NCBI GenBank assembly: GCA_965197675.1 | Contig: OZ240221.1 | Span: 62,001-126,000 of the forward strand | Source of the DNA: G965197675 sp965197675 | GTDB taxonomy: Bacteria; Chloroflexota; Dehalococcoidia; Plut-88900 | Direction: 5' to 3' | DNA length: 64,000 nt | Shown: in pieces, positions 9,745 through 18,608 of the stretch | Layout: the number at the start of each line of letters is the position of its first letter | Position numbering within the stretch: position 1 is the stretch's first letter | Notes under the pieces: generated by a model | Told to the model about the DNA's origin: nothing | The model's database searches: none | Seen by the model: only the letters and a program-made list of their open reading frames with translations | Program-made: the position numbers and the translations under genes

Positions 9745-10296
9745 CTAAGCCCTGGCGGGCTGCGCGGGAGCTTCCGCTTCTATTAAGGCATTCATTATCT
9801 CCCGGCAGAAATAGGGTAAATCGTCGGGAGCGCGAGAGGTGATGAGGTTGCCGTCTCTAACCACCTCCTGATCCAGGTACTCGGCGCCCGCATGTACCAG
9901 ATCATCCTTTATGCTGAAAAAGCAGGTGGCTCTCCTACCCCTAACGATGTCTGCTGATACCAGCATCCATCCGGCGTGGCAGATGGCGGCCACGATTTTG
10001 CCTTCGTCGTGGGCAGCCCTGACGAAACCCACCATGGCAGGCGTTCTGCGCATATAGTCGGGTGCATAGCCTCCAGGTACTATCACAGCAGCGTAATCGT
10101 AGGCATTGGCTGAATCGACTTTGACAGTGGACTTGACAGGATAACCGAGCTTACTGGTGTAGGTCTGACCTGCCTCTGGCGCTACGACGTCTACTTGTGC
10201 CCCCGCTTCCTGGAAGCGATAGTAGGGGTACCACAGCTCCATTTCTTGATACTGATTCTCTGCGAGAATTGCTATCCGTTTTCCTCGTAAGTCCAT
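9745..10296 (-). CDS. DJ-1/PfpI family protein (putative cysteine amidase/deglycase)
   Basis: A 183-residue class I glutamine amidotransferase-like protein of the DJ-1/PfpI type. Members act as deglycases, chaperones or proteases, and the specific role is uncertain. The nucleophile elbow AAICHAG, with the reactive cysteine, lies around residue 105. The acidic partner is in the early strand segment AILAENQYQEMELWYP, and VIVPGGYAPDYMR matches the PfpI lid region. A longer reading opens at 10371. I chose ATG 10296 because AGGAGA sits about 5 bases upstream and the fold begins right there. It lies downstream of uvrB's promoter side and is transcribed leftward. Confidence 0.87.
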   Translation of the reverse strand: MDLRGKRIAILAENQYQEMELWYPYYRFQEAGAQVDVVAPEAGQTYTSKLGYPVKSTVKVDSANAYDYAAVIVPGGYAPDYMRRTPAMVGFVRAAHDEGKIVAAICHAGWMLVSADIVRGRRATCFFSIKDDLVHAGAEYLDQEVVRDGNLITSRAPDDLPYFCREIMNALIEAEAPAQPARA

Positions 10297-10708
10297 GTCC
10301 TCTCCTGAAGTAGTGTAGGGTTGGGATTCGGTGGCAGAAAGTATAGTGCCAGGCCATATAGGGCATGTCAATGAACAGCCCCAGCATTTCCGAAATCCCC
10401 CACCAGAGCCTAGCTAGCCCACTCACGGAGGACGACTTGCTGTCGGTGGAAATTGCAAAGGAGCACAGCCTCTTTGCCTGGGGAGACTGTCTCAGAATCC
10501 CACACATAGGGAGTCCAGAGGAACGCATCCCTCTGGCAGGGGGTTGGAGGATGTGCTCCCAACAACCACACACCGGGGCGGATGGGTGGAAAAGACCACC
10601 CTTGCTCACCATGCTCCAAGCATGTCTTCCCTATCATTTAGGTGGATGAATCCAGGACTTTACAGATGTCATGTGACTGGGGTAGCTTATAACTTAGGTC
10701 GACTCCGT
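10297..10708. repeat. Gene-free stretch with a dispersed palindromic repeat copy
   Basis: I see no convincing gene between the PfpI start and tRNA-Gln. The stretch contains an inverted repeat, CCAGAGG at 10515-10521 and CCTCTGG at 10530-10536. It is followed by CAGGGGGTTGG and, ~30 bases on, a GGGGCGGATGGGTGG block. The same ordered blocks occur at 18781-18880 in another spacer, so this is a dispersed intergenic repeat. Short open frames here (for example 10410-10637 minus) resemble a frame across the other copy only because both translate the same repeat. Confidence 0.6.
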
Positions 10709-10782
10709 TGCCGAGTGGTGTAGTGGTAGCACACGGGACTTTGGATCCCTTGGCCCAGGTTCGAGTCCTGGCTCGGCAGCCA
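10709..10782 (+). tRNA. tRNA-Gln (anticodon TTG)
   Basis: A complete cloverleaf can be drawn. The acceptor arm TGCCGAG pairs with CTCGGCA, and the D-arm contains AGTGGTAGC. The anticodon stem holds a CTTTGGA loop giving anticodon TTG, which reads CAA glutamine codons. The T-arm CCAGG-TTCGAGT-CCTGG is perfect. The 3' CCA is encoded. The 74-base length including CCA is normal for this isoacceptor. Confidence 0.95.
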
Positions 10783-10826
10783 AGGTGACGGCTAAGAAGT
10801 TTAACACTCGGCTGAGGAGAAGCTCA

Positions 10827-11222
10827 TTGCCTGATCAATCCTCGTTTAATCTTTTCAAGACTTATGTTCATTTGGAAGATGGACCGGGCTCGCTGCCTAT
10901 AGAAGTAGCTGACGACTTTTGGGTCAAGCTATCCACTAGAGCTGACCTGCAAGAAGGGTGGCTCGTCACTGCATCCCATGTGACCGAGAAATGGGACAGG
11001 TGGGAGATGCACCCCGCCGGTGATGAAGTTGTGCTCCTCTTGCGAGGAGCCATGGATTTGGTTTTGGATGAGAACGAGGGGGAACGGGTCGTTCAGCTCA
11101 AACCTGGGTCTGCCTGCATAGTCCCAAAGGGCGTGTGGCATCGGGCGGTTGTTAACGAGCCCAGCAACACGCTGCGCATGACGCGGGGTGTCGGAACCGA
11201 ACGCTGCCCCGTATCCCAGTAA
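10827..11222 (+). CDS. Cupin-domain protein
   Basis: A small (131-residue) single-domain cupin beta-barrel protein. Cupin motif 1 appears as WDRWEMHPAGDEVVLLLRG and motif 2 as LKPGSACIVPKGVWHRAVV. The metal ligands (His, Glu, His) are therefore mostly in place, although the substrate is unknown. The frame is open from a GTG at 10785, only two bases after tRNA-Gln. I prefer the TTG at 10827 because GAGGAG lies 7 bases upstream of it. The next gene on the same strand starts 14 bases downstream, so they may be cotranscribed. Confidence 0.72.
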   Translation: MPDQSSFNLFKTYVHLEDGPGSLPIEVADDFWVKLSTRADLQEGWLVTASHVTEKWDRWEMHPAGDEVVLLLRGAMDLVLDENEGERVVQLKPGSACIVPKGVWHRAVVNEPSNTLRMTRGVGTERCPVSQ

Positions 11223-11236
11223 GAAGTACGCTGGTA

Positions 11237-12154
11237 ATGGCCAAGGTCCCCACACAGCAGTTCCAGGCGACGATCTACAAGCAGGGCCCCAACCCTTTTG
11301 TCGATGTCCCAGAACAGGTGAGTCTCTCCTTTTCTGATTGCGCTCAAGCTGGACGGATCAGCGTTGAGGGCAAGCTTGATGAGACCTCCATCCGGACCTC
11401 TATGGTGCCGGTAGGTAAGGGGAAGCATCGGCTTTATGTCAATGGAGGGATGCGGAGTGCGGCGGGCGTTGGGGTGGGCGATACGGTCGTCTTTACTTTG
11501 CGTGTCACCGCTCCCGAAGTTGTCAACCCTCCCGGTGACGTCATCGCTGCCCTCAAGGGTTCCAGTAGTGCCCTGGCCGCCTTTGACACCCTATCACCGT
11601 CTCATCGAAGAGAGCTCCTGAGGTACATCGACGATGCCAGAACCACTGAGACTAGACAACGACGTATACAGAAGACGGTAGAGTACATCCTAGAGAAGGA
11701 GAGTAAGGAAGCGCAACGGAGGTCGAGTCGTCCTCTGTGGGCGTGCCCTAAATGTGGAAACGAGTTTGTCAACAAGAACCAATATCATTCATGCAAACGC
11801 TATACATTGGATTCTTTGTTCGCCAATAAACCTGCCGACATCCGAAAACTCTTCGACCGGTTTCGAAAGATAGTCGAGGCCTGCGGTCCCGTCAAGGTAC
11901 TTCCATACAGGGATAAGGTGGGTTTCATGGTGCGGGTGCGGTTTGTGGGTGCGGTGCCCAAGACTAGATGGATGGACATAGGTTTTTGGTTAACCCGACG
12001 CATAGAAAACTCCAGGTTCCACAAGATTGAGACCATCTATCCCAACGCCCACGTGCACTTATTGCGGATTACTGAACTCGAGCAGTTGGACCATCAGGTG
12101 GCGGAGTGGACTAAAGAGGCCTATAGGGTGGGTTGCCAGGAACACCCAGGGTAA
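11237..12154 (+). CDS. DUF1905/YdeI-like protein fused to a DUF5655-like domain
   Basis: A 305-residue protein with three recognisable parts. Residues ~5-95 form a DUF1905 beta-barrel-like region (FDVPEQVSLSF-type pattern, ending GVGVGDTVVFTLRV). Residues ~95-155 are a YdeI/OmdA-type helical segment (FDTLSPSHRRELLRYIDDA...TRQRRIQKTVEYI). From ~165 a C-P-K-C-G zinc-knuckle-like start leads into a DUF5655-type domain (TLDSLFANKPADIRKLFDRF...VKVLPYRDKVGFM). YdeI relatives are called bacteriocin-protection proteins on thin evidence and DUF5655 has no known role. I would not assign a function. The start is the first ATG; its Shine-Dalgarno is weak. Confidence 0.72.
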   Translation: MAKVPTQQFQATIYKQGPNPFVDVPEQVSLSFSDCAQAGRISVEGKLDETSIRTSMVPVGKGKHRLYVNGGMRSAAGVGVGDTVVFTLRVTAPEVVNPPGDVIAALKGSSSALAAFDTLSPSHRRELLRYIDDARTTETRQRRIQKTVEYILEKESKEAQRRSSRPLWACPKCGNEFVNKNQYHSCKRYTLDSLFANKPADIRKLFDRFRKIVEACGPVKVLPYRDKVGFMVRVRFVGAVPKTRWMDIGFWLTRRIENSRFHKIETIYPNAHVHLLRITELEQLDHQVAEWTKEAYRVGCQEHPG

Positions 12155-12165
12155 CTCCAGGAGTC

Positions 12166-12598
12166 CTAGGCTTCAATCACCTTCTTCAGCTTGTTGAAGT
12201 GATGAGTTTGTCTCTGTTTCATCATAGCCTTGATTAGAGGCTTCATAAGCGTCCAGAGTAGGCGCTTGTCTCTTGCTTTGGTGTTACTGGAGATTTCCGT
12301 CCCGCCGTCTACGGCGGCGAGCTTTACCTGAACAGCGCTGACCATAGCCGAATGATCCATGGTAAAGGAGCACTCTTCGTTCTCCTTTACCGCCGTCACC
12401 TCCTCGATAGGCTCCATGTCCTTACCCCTCTCGAAAAAGATGATCCTGCATCTACTTCCGACCGCGTCGGGGTCTTACTAATGGTCTCTACTCTCTTCAA
12501 CCCCGTCAGCCAAGTCTCTAATTTTCAGGATTCATGAATTTGGCATATGTCTCTTCCAACGATTTATTCACCATGATGCCGGTACGAATGGTAGTCAC
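12166..12598 (-). pseudogene. SRPBCC-family protein, broken by two single-base frameshifts
   Basis: Three consecutive reading frames on the minus strand join into one plausible SRPBCC (START/polyketide-cyclase-like) protein of about 144 residues. A GTG at 12598, preceded by GGGAGG, encodes VTTIRTGIMVNKSLEETYA up to PEN. The next frame continues LETWLTGLKRVETISKTPTR to AGSSF. The third frame gives FERGKDMEPIEEVTAVKENE and runs to the stop at 12166. Each junction is repaired by adding one T, near 12519-12525 (after an A/T run) and at the A5 run at 12434-12438. Either a recent pseudogene or two homopolymer undercalls in the assembly. Confidence 0.75.
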
Positions 12599-12713
12599 AA
12601 TATCCTCCCGTAGCAGGACTCGGTAAGTCCATTGCTGAACAGGTGGCGGTAAAGTATAGTCTATCTGCAGTTAATCACGATGTTCCAAGTCATCAGTCGA
12701 AAGGGAACTTACA

Positions 12714-13655
12714 ATGGAGTTTGGCGTATGGATACCCGATCACGAACCAGGCAATCCCTACCGTCGTCAGACTCTGGTGGATGCGGCACAGAAGGCCGAA
12801 GCCATGGGTTACGATTCCCTCTGGCTGGGGGATCACATAGTGGTTCCCTGGAGCTTTGATAGCAGGTACCCCTACAACGATGACGGCGCCTTCCCCGTAA
12901 CACCTCGGGATAACGTGCTGGAGCCTCTTACCGTTCTGGCCTATCTGGCTGCTCACACGCAGAGGATAAAGCTGGGTGTGGGAGTTATGGTTCTTCCGTA
13001 TCGTCATCCTGTCTATGCTGCCAAGGTTGCTACCACCCTCGACTACCTGTCCCAAGGCCGATTTATCCTGGGAGTAGGGACCGGATGGCTGGAAGGAGAG
13101 TTCGAGGCTCTGGGCGCCTCTTTCCCAGACCGAGGAGATGTATCCGACGAGCAGCTGGCGATAATTCAGGAGCTTTGGGGCAAAGAGAAACCTAGGTTTG
13201 AGGGACGCTTCTACAAGTTTGACGAGACTGGATTTTATCCCAAACCCGTTCAAAAGCCTCGCATTCCAATATGGGTCGGTGGTAACAAAGGCAGGGCCAG
13301 GTCCCGTGCGGCTATCTATGGTGATGCGTGGTATCCCGCCATTATGCCTCTCGTAGATCCTCCTAAGCTGGCTTCCATGTTCGATGATGTACGTGAGAAG
13401 GCTAAGAAAGCAGGAAGGGACCCAGATGAAATCAACCTTACGGCTTTTCTTAGCGTGGATTTGCAAAATCCACCCACAGCGCCGGAGGGTGAAGCGATTA
13501 CAGGCAGTGTAGAGCAAGTCGTAGAGGCCCTGAAGTCTTACGAAGCCATAGGGATGAAGTACGCTGTGGTCGAGGTCTTTGGAGACCCATTGCCTGATCG
13601 GTTTAAGCAGTGGGAGGAGTTTGCTCGCACTGTCATACCCAAGCTGCGCTCATAG
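12714..13655 (+). CDS. LLM-class F420-dependent oxidoreductase
   Basis: A 313-residue TIM-barrel protein of the bacterial luciferase-like superfamily, F420-dependent branch, probably oxidising or reducing an organic acid or alcohol substrate. Typical segments are EFGVWIPDHE at the N-terminus, AEAMGYDSLWLGDHIV near 27-40, RIKLGVGVMVLPYRHP near 85-100, and FILGVGTGWLEGEFEALG near 120-138. IPIWVGGNKGRARSRAA is the phosphate-binding region near 185. It is followed 11 bases later by a CoA-transferase gene in the same direction. Cofactor choice (F420 against FMN) is inferred from the family, not visible. Confidence 0.88.
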   Translation: MEFGVWIPDHEPGNPYRRQTLVDAAQKAEAMGYDSLWLGDHIVVPWSFDSRYPYNDDGAFPVTPRDNVLEPLTVLAYLAAHTQRIKLGVGVMVLPYRHPVYAAKVATTLDYLSQGRFILGVGTGWLEGEFEALGASFPDRGDVSDEQLAIIQELWGKEKPRFEGRFYKFDETGFYPKPVQKPRIPIWVGGNKGRARSRAAIYGDAWYPAIMPLVDPPKLASMFDDVREKAKKAGRDPDEINLTAFLSVDLQNPPTAPEGEAITGSVEQVVEALKSYEAIGMKYAVVEVFGDPLPDRFKQWEEFARTVIPKLRS

Positions 13656-13666
13656 ATTGAATCCTC

Positions 13667-16072
13667 ATGACCACCGCTTTAGAGGGATTACGGGTTCTTG
13701 ACTTGACTGGCCCAGAAGGGCATCTCTGTAGCCGAGTGCTGGCTGATCTAGGAGCTGAGGTTATCAAGATAGAGCCTCCGCAAGGAGACCCAAGCCGACA
13801 CAAGGGACCCTTCAAAGGTGGCAAGCCAGACATTGAGTCCAGCTTGGCCTTTGCCTACCTCAACGCCAACAAAAAAAGCGTGACCTTGGATCTAACCACA
13901 CCGGATGGTCTAAGGACTTTCAAGAATCTGGCTACCCACGCTGATGTCATCATCGTTAGCCCTAATCTTGGGGGTCCGCATGGAGTAGACCTAGACTATG
14001 AGTCTCTTCGACAAGATAACCCTCGCCTCGTGATGGCCTCTATCACGGGGTTTGGACTCTCTGGCCCATACAGCAGATTCAAGTCACCCAGCATCGTCTG
14101 CTCGGCCATGGGTGGTGTAATGTACCTGTGTGGATCGCCGGGTGACCCTCCTCTTGCTGAGCCAGGCGACCAGCCCTACTACATGGCATCGGTCTATGCT
14201 GCCTATGGCGTCTTGCTGGCACTGCGACATCGAGATCATACTGGACAGGGGCAAAGGGTAGAGGTCTCTTGCCAGGAGGTCAAAGCATCGGAACAGCACG
14301 TGGTGGTTAACTACAGCGCCAACGCCGCTATCCTAGAACGAGAAGGCAACCGTGGCCCCTTGGGCGGGGGTATGCCTGAGGGGGTGTATCCCACTAAGGA
14401 CGGCTATTGTCATATAGTCATTATCCCCAGGGGACACTGGCGAAGTCTTCTAAACTGGATGAGTAATCCAGACCTTCTCACTGATCCAATGTGGGAGAAC
14501 CGTCACCTGCGCAATGCCAATACCGACGTCATCGAGCCTATGATATTGGACTTCCTACAGCAATTCCCTAAAGACCAGGTATTCGCCCAGGGACAAGCCC
14601 GTCGTATTCCAGTGGCTCCCATCAATCGCCCAGATGAGTTTGCGGGTGACCTGTACAGCAGGGAGAGAGCGCTATTCAAGGAGGTACAACATCCCGTCGT
14701 TGGAAGCTGCAAGCTGGTACGGCCGCCCTACAGATTTAGTGAGTCTCCCGCCGATATCTTCCATCCTGCGCCGATCCTTGGCCAGCACAATGAAGAGGTG
14801 CTCGATAACATGGAGGAGAAGCCTGTTCCAGCCGCAAGCGCCTCCCCTAATCCATCAGGCAGCCCTTCACGGCCTCTAGAAGGTGTAAGGGTACTGGACT
14901 TCAGCTTCGCCATAGCTGGGCCTGTCCTCACCAAGATTCTGGGTGAGCATGGCGCCGAGGTTATCAAGGTGGAGTCCGAAGCACGCCAGCAACGGGGGCG
15001 CACCCGCCCTGACCTGGATCCCCGCATTGTGCTTCAGCAGAAGGCTACCTTCGCCGACGTGAATCGGAACAAGCGCTCCATCACCGTCAACATGGATACA
15101 GAGGGGGGAAGAGAGGTCATACGTCGACTGGTGCCCCAGTGCGATGTAGTAGTGGAGAACTTCAGCCCTCGGGTTATGGGCAAGTGGGAGATGGATTATG
15201 AAAAGCTACGGGAGCTCCGAAAGGACATCATCATGGCCCGGCTGCCTGCGTTCGGCCTGAAGGGTAGCTATCGAGACTACTTAGGGATGGCGTCTGTAGC
15301 TATGAGTATCACAGGGCTGTACCACCTCTGGTCCTATTCAGAGCAGCCCGAACCGGCAGGGCCACCCGTATGGACGGCGGATTATCTAAGTGCAGCCTAT
15401 GGCAGCGTCGCTATTCTGGCTTCTCTTCGACACAGAGCCAGTACGGGCCAGGGACAGCTAATTGAGATCGGTCAGGTAGATGCCACCGCGACTCTACTGG
15501 GAACCACTTATCTGGACTACTTCGTGAACGGGCAAGTACCTGACCCCGTGGGCAACAGTAACCCTGCTATGGCGCCTCACGGGGTCTATCGCTGTAAGGG
15601 GGCCGATGACTGGTGTGCCATCGCCGTGAGGGATGAAGAAGAGTGGCAGTCCCTTTGCAAGGCTCTAGGTAGCCCCACTTGGAGCGAAGAGGTGAAGTTC
15701 GCCTCCATGGAGCAGCGAATAGCTCATCGACGTGAACTAGACCAGCGCATCGAGGAGTGGACTAGACGGCAAACGCCTCACCAAGTCATGTACACTCTGC
15801 AAAAGGCTGGGGTTCCCGCCGGTGCCGTCCAAGATGGTGAGCATCTGTTCCACGACTCACATCTGAGGCAACGAGGCTTCTTCGCCAAGGTCGATGATCC
15901 GGAGACCGGCCCCATCGAGTATCCAGGACCTATCGTTCGGTTATGGGACACTCCAGGCCGGTCGGAAAGATGCCACGGTCAAGGCCAAGATAATGACTAT
16001 GTGTTTGGCACCCTGCTAAACATGTCCCGAGGTGACATTAGACGTCTAGAGAAGGCCGGCGTGCTGGCATGA
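13667..16072 (+). CDS. Tandem-domain CaiB/BaiF family III CoA-transferase
   Basis: An 801-residue chain containing two successive CaiB/BaiF CoA-transferase units, against ~400 residues for a normal family member. Unit 1 begins LEGLRVLDLTGPEGHLCSRV near residue 5 and has LADLGAEVIKIEPPQGD. Unit 2 begins after a Pro/Ser linker near residue 400 with LEGVRVLDFSFAIAGPVLTK and has LGEHGAEVIKVE. Family III enzymes form interlocked dimers and use an aspartate for acyl transfer, so a fused pair may make an asymmetric intramolecular dimer. It lies downstream of the LLM oxidoreductase and convergent with the MaoC-like gene. Likely acyl-CoA metabolism; substrate unknown. Confidence 0.9.
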   Translation: MTTALEGLRVLDLTGPEGHLCSRVLADLGAEVIKIEPPQGDPSRHKGPFKGGKPDIESSLAFAYLNANKKSVTLDLTTPDGLRTFKNLATHADVIIVSPNLGGPHGVDLDYESLRQDNPRLVMASITGFGLSGPYSRFKSPSIVCSAMGGVMYLCGSPGDPPLAEPGDQPYYMASVYAAYGVLLALRHRDHTGQGQRVEVSCQEVKASEQHVVVNYSANAAILEREGNRGPLGGGMPEGVYPTKDGYCHIVIIPRGHWRSLLNWMSNPDLLTDPMWENRHLRNANTDVIEPMILDFLQQFPKDQVFAQGQARRIPVAPINRPDEFAGDLYSRERALFKEVQHPVVGSCKLVRPPYRFSESPADIFHPAPILGQHNEEVLDNMEEKPVPAASASPNPSGSPSRPLEGVRVLDFSFAIAGPVLTKILGEHGAEVIKVESEARQQRGRTRPDLDPRIVLQQKATFADVNRNKRSITVNMDTEGGREVIRRLVPQCDVVVENFSPRVMGKWEMDYEKLRELRKDIIMARLPAFGLKGSYRDYLGMASVAMSITGLYHLWSYSEQPEPAGPPVWTADYLSAAYGSVAILASLRHRASTGQGQLIEIGQVDATATLLGTTYLDYFVNGQVPDPVGNSNPAMAPHGVYRCKGADDWCAIAVRDEEEWQSLCKALGSPTWSEEVKFASMEQRIAHRRELDQRIEEWTRRQTPHQVMYTLQKAGVPAGAVQDGEHLFHDSHLRQRGFFAKVDDPETGPIEYPGPIVRLWDTPGRSERCHGQGQDNDYVFGTLLNMSRGDIRRLEKAGVLA

Positions 16073-16076
16073 GCCC

Positions 16077-17306
16077 CTAGGAGTAGTCCATGTCTAGCTT
16101 GGGGGGCAGCTTTATAGGCCCAGAAGCGTTGGAGGGGAGCATAACTATAGCTGTACCTGGAGCTGTAGGTTCGCCTCGATGGTCTTCGGCATTTACTTCC
16201 ACCTCCACGAAGTATTGAGTGTCCCTTTCGTATTTCCCAACGACCCTTCCCTTGAGCCATATGGTGTCGCCGACGTACACGAATCGCCGGACCTGCGACT
16301 TCATAGAGCACAGCCATGCATCATCTCCCATCCAGTCGGTGATCAGATGGGTCAGCCACGCGATGCGCTGCTCTCCATAGTCGTAAGCGTAGGGATTCCC
16401 CGTTCGTCGGGCCATGTCGTCATCCCAGTGAACGGACTCTATCATGTCGGGGACTCCATGAGGGTTGGGGACGTAGGCCCTGGGGTGGGCATTCCTCCAT
16501 TGATAGGCTAGGCGGTGCGCCCCATGGTACTGCATGGCCAAGCCGATGCCGGCACTCCAATTGATCATGTCGGTGATGGTTATCGGCCCCTTGACCAGAG
16601 TAGGAAGCTCCTCTCCAATCTCTACATCTTCCCAATGTCGGGTCGCTGCGCCTCTGCGGTTTTCGGACTCGTAGGACTCATCGATGCACTTAATATCCTC
16701 CGAGGAGTATGTAGGACGCTCATAGCTAGAGTATTTCTTTCTCTCGCCTCGGTTCTTCTCTCTGCCTCCTCTAATAGTAAGCTCGTCGGATACGACCGCT
16801 AGCTCCCCATGTTGGTTTCGATATTCACTACGTTGTATCTCCAGCAACGTTCGACCAGCGAAGGAACTGGTCTTCTCTATACAATCTTGCAAGAACCTTC
16901 TAACGAAAAACTGGTCGCCAGGGCGTACAGGCGCGAGCCAGTGTATGTTCTCCCCGGCATACCATGAGTGAATCCCGCTCAATGGGTCTCGTGCCATTTG
17001 TCTCTCTTCTCGTGTCCAGACCTTCTTTTCGGCAAGCCCTGTGCTTCTATAGAACAGGGGTGGAGCGATCATTCCTTGCCAACGAGTAGTCGCTGCATAA
17101 TCGGGATCACAATGGAGAGGGTTGTCATCACCAGTGCCGTGAGCGAAGTGACGAATGGCGTCCACGGTTACGTACTCGTTGAAAGGAGTGTGTACCTTCA
17201 GCGGGACACCAATCCTCTGACGAGCCTTGGCTAGCATCTCATCTGTGACTACTCGCTCCTGGGTACGTTCGAACACCTCTTCGTAGACGTCGGTCTGCTC
17301 AGTCAT
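16077..17306 (-). CDS. MaoC/FAS1-like double-hotdog dehydratase
   Basis: A 409-residue protein with two hotdog-fold halves. The N-terminal FAS1-like dehydratase region (VDAIRHFAHGTGDDNPLHCD) carries the D-x4-H type signature. The C-terminal half holds ITITDMINWSAGIGL and a segment ending YVGDTIWLKGRVVGKYERD. Such proteins hydrate or dehydrate enoyl-CoA-type substrates. The gene is convergent with the tandem CoA-transferase (4-base gap) and lies 27 bases downstream of another CoA-transferase on its own strand, so the three probably serve one acyl-CoA pathway. The exact substrate is not predictable. Confidence 0.83.
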   Translation of the reverse strand: MTEQTDVYEEVFERTQERVVTDEMLAKARQRIGVPLKVHTPFNEYVTVDAIRHFAHGTGDDNPLHCDPDYAATTRWQGMIAPPLFYRSTGLAEKKVWTREERQMARDPLSGIHSWYAGENIHWLAPVRPGDQFFVRRFLQDCIEKTSSFAGRTLLEIQRSEYRNQHGELAVVSDELTIRGGREKNRGERKKYSSYERPTYSSEDIKCIDESYESENRRGAATRHWEDVEIGEELPTLVKGPITITDMINWSAGIGLAMQYHGAHRLAYQWRNAHPRAYVPNPHGVPDMIESVHWDDDMARRTGNPYAYDYGEQRIAWLTHLITDWMGDDAWLCSMKSQVRRFVYVGDTIWLKGRVVGKYERDTQYFVEVEVNAEDHRGEPTAPGTAIVMLPSNASGPIKLPPKLDMDYS

Positions 17307-17333
17307 AACTACCTCGTCGTCATGCTCGATTCC

Positions 17334-18608
17334 TCACAAGGCTAGCTCTTTCAGGTTGGCCTCCACGACCCTATCCTCCATGATGAGGGCGCCTTCGCTC
17401 AGTAGTTCCAGAATGCTTTCTCCGGAAAGTCCTAGCAAGTCTCTCATGATATGGACTGTATGCTCGCCTTTAAGGGGCGCATGAGACTCAGGCCCGGCAG
17501 ATGACATACCGAACTTGAAGGGTGTATTTAGCACTTTAGTAGAGCCCAAAATAGGATCATTCACATCTGCCAGCACTCCCCTCTCATCTGTGCGTGGATC
17601 ATCGAGAACTGCGGGCACGGATAATACCTCGCTACACTGAACGCCTCCAATATCGGCGAGGATATGGGCAGCTTCGCGAGTCGTGGGAAAGCTCAGCACC
17701 CACTTCTCAATGATATCGTCTAACTCCTTAGCCCACATCTCTCTATCTCTCATCGTCAGGAATCTCTTGTCGGAGACCAACTCCGGCATACTCATGGCTC
17801 TTGTGAGATTCTCCCACCCTTCTTGAGAAGCCGCAGCTAGAGTTATGTACCCATCTCGGCCCTTATATATACCACCCACATTCTGGCCTGGCCTGCGTGA
17901 TTTAGGCCTCTCCCTGCTCCCGCTCAGCATATGATATTCAAAGGCCCACTCATTTTGCCAGATTAGGCAGTCCAGCAGTGAAACGTCTATATATTCGCCT
18001 TTGCTGGTCAGTGCCCGTTGGTACAGGGCAGCACAAATAGCACCGAAGGCATGTGCACCAGCCACCGTGTCCCCGATGGCTGTACCCACCAGTTGAGGGG
18101 GGCCGTCTATCTCGCTGTTGATGGCTGCCGTTCCGCTCAATGCTTGAGCAGTGTTGTCCGCGCCGGGGCGGGTAGTGTATCGTCCTTGCTGGCCGTATCC
18201 TGTGATAGAGCACATAACTAGACTAGGGTTCAGTCCGGAAAGAACAGGATAGTCCATGCCAAGCCGCGTCATTACGCCTGGTCGAAAGTTTTCTATCACC
18301 ACGTCGCATAGTGGCACCAGGGATTTTGCCAACTCCTTAGCGGAGTCAAGACGAAGGTCAAGACATATCGCCTTTTTCCCAACGTTCTGCTGTACAAAAT
18401 AACCGCTTATTCTTTCCTTAGTCATAAAAGCAAAGTTCCTTGACGTGTCGCCCGGCGGAGGCTCCAGCTTGATCACCTCCGCCCCCAGATCACACATGAG
18501 GCGGGTGCAGAAGGGGCCTGCGAGAGCGCGAGTAAAGTCGAGAACCCTGACTCCTTTAAGCAGGCCATTATTTGAATTGGTCAATTGCACCATGGGGTGT
18601 CCCGTCAT
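17334..18608 (-). CDS. CaiB/BaiF family III CoA-transferase
   Basis: A single-unit family III CoA-transferase of 424 residues. Signature segments are LLKGVRVLDFTRALAGPFCT, LMCDLGAEVIKLEPPPGD, VVIENFRPGVMTRLGMDY and SITGYGQQGRYTTRPGAD. The conserved catalytic aspartate region is YIDVSLLDCLIWQNEW. Two start ATGs are possible (18608 and 18593) and neither has a convincing Shine-Dalgarno. It is followed on the same strand by the MaoC-like dehydratase after 27 bases, so they are likely cotranscribed. Confidence 0.9.
   Translation of the reverse strand: MTGHPMVQLTNSNNGLLKGVRVLDFTRALAGPFCTRLMCDLGAEVIKLEPPPGDTSRNFAFMTKERISGYFVQQNVGKKAICLDLRLDSAKELAKSLVPLCDVVIENFRPGVMTRLGMDYPVLSGLNPSLVMCSITGYGQQGRYTTRPGADNTAQALSGTAAINSEIDGPPQLVGTAIGDTVAGAHAFGAICAALYQRALTSKGEYIDVSLLDCLIWQNEWAFEYHMLSGSRERPKSRRPGQNVGGIYKGRDGYITLAAASQEGWENLTRAMSMPELVSDKRFLTMRDREMWAKELDDIIEKWVLSFPTTREAAHILADIGGVQCSEVLSVPAVLDDPRTDERGVLADVNDPILGSTKVLNTPFKFGMSSAGPESHAPLKGEHTVHIMRDLLGLSGESILELLSEGALIMEDRVVEANLKELAL

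Noticed and set aside
10410..10637. Minus-strand frame with similarity to a frame at 18652-18909
   Set aside because: The shared peptide (PTPCQRD) is only the translation of the dispersed DNA repeat; no ribosome site or wider conservation is seen.
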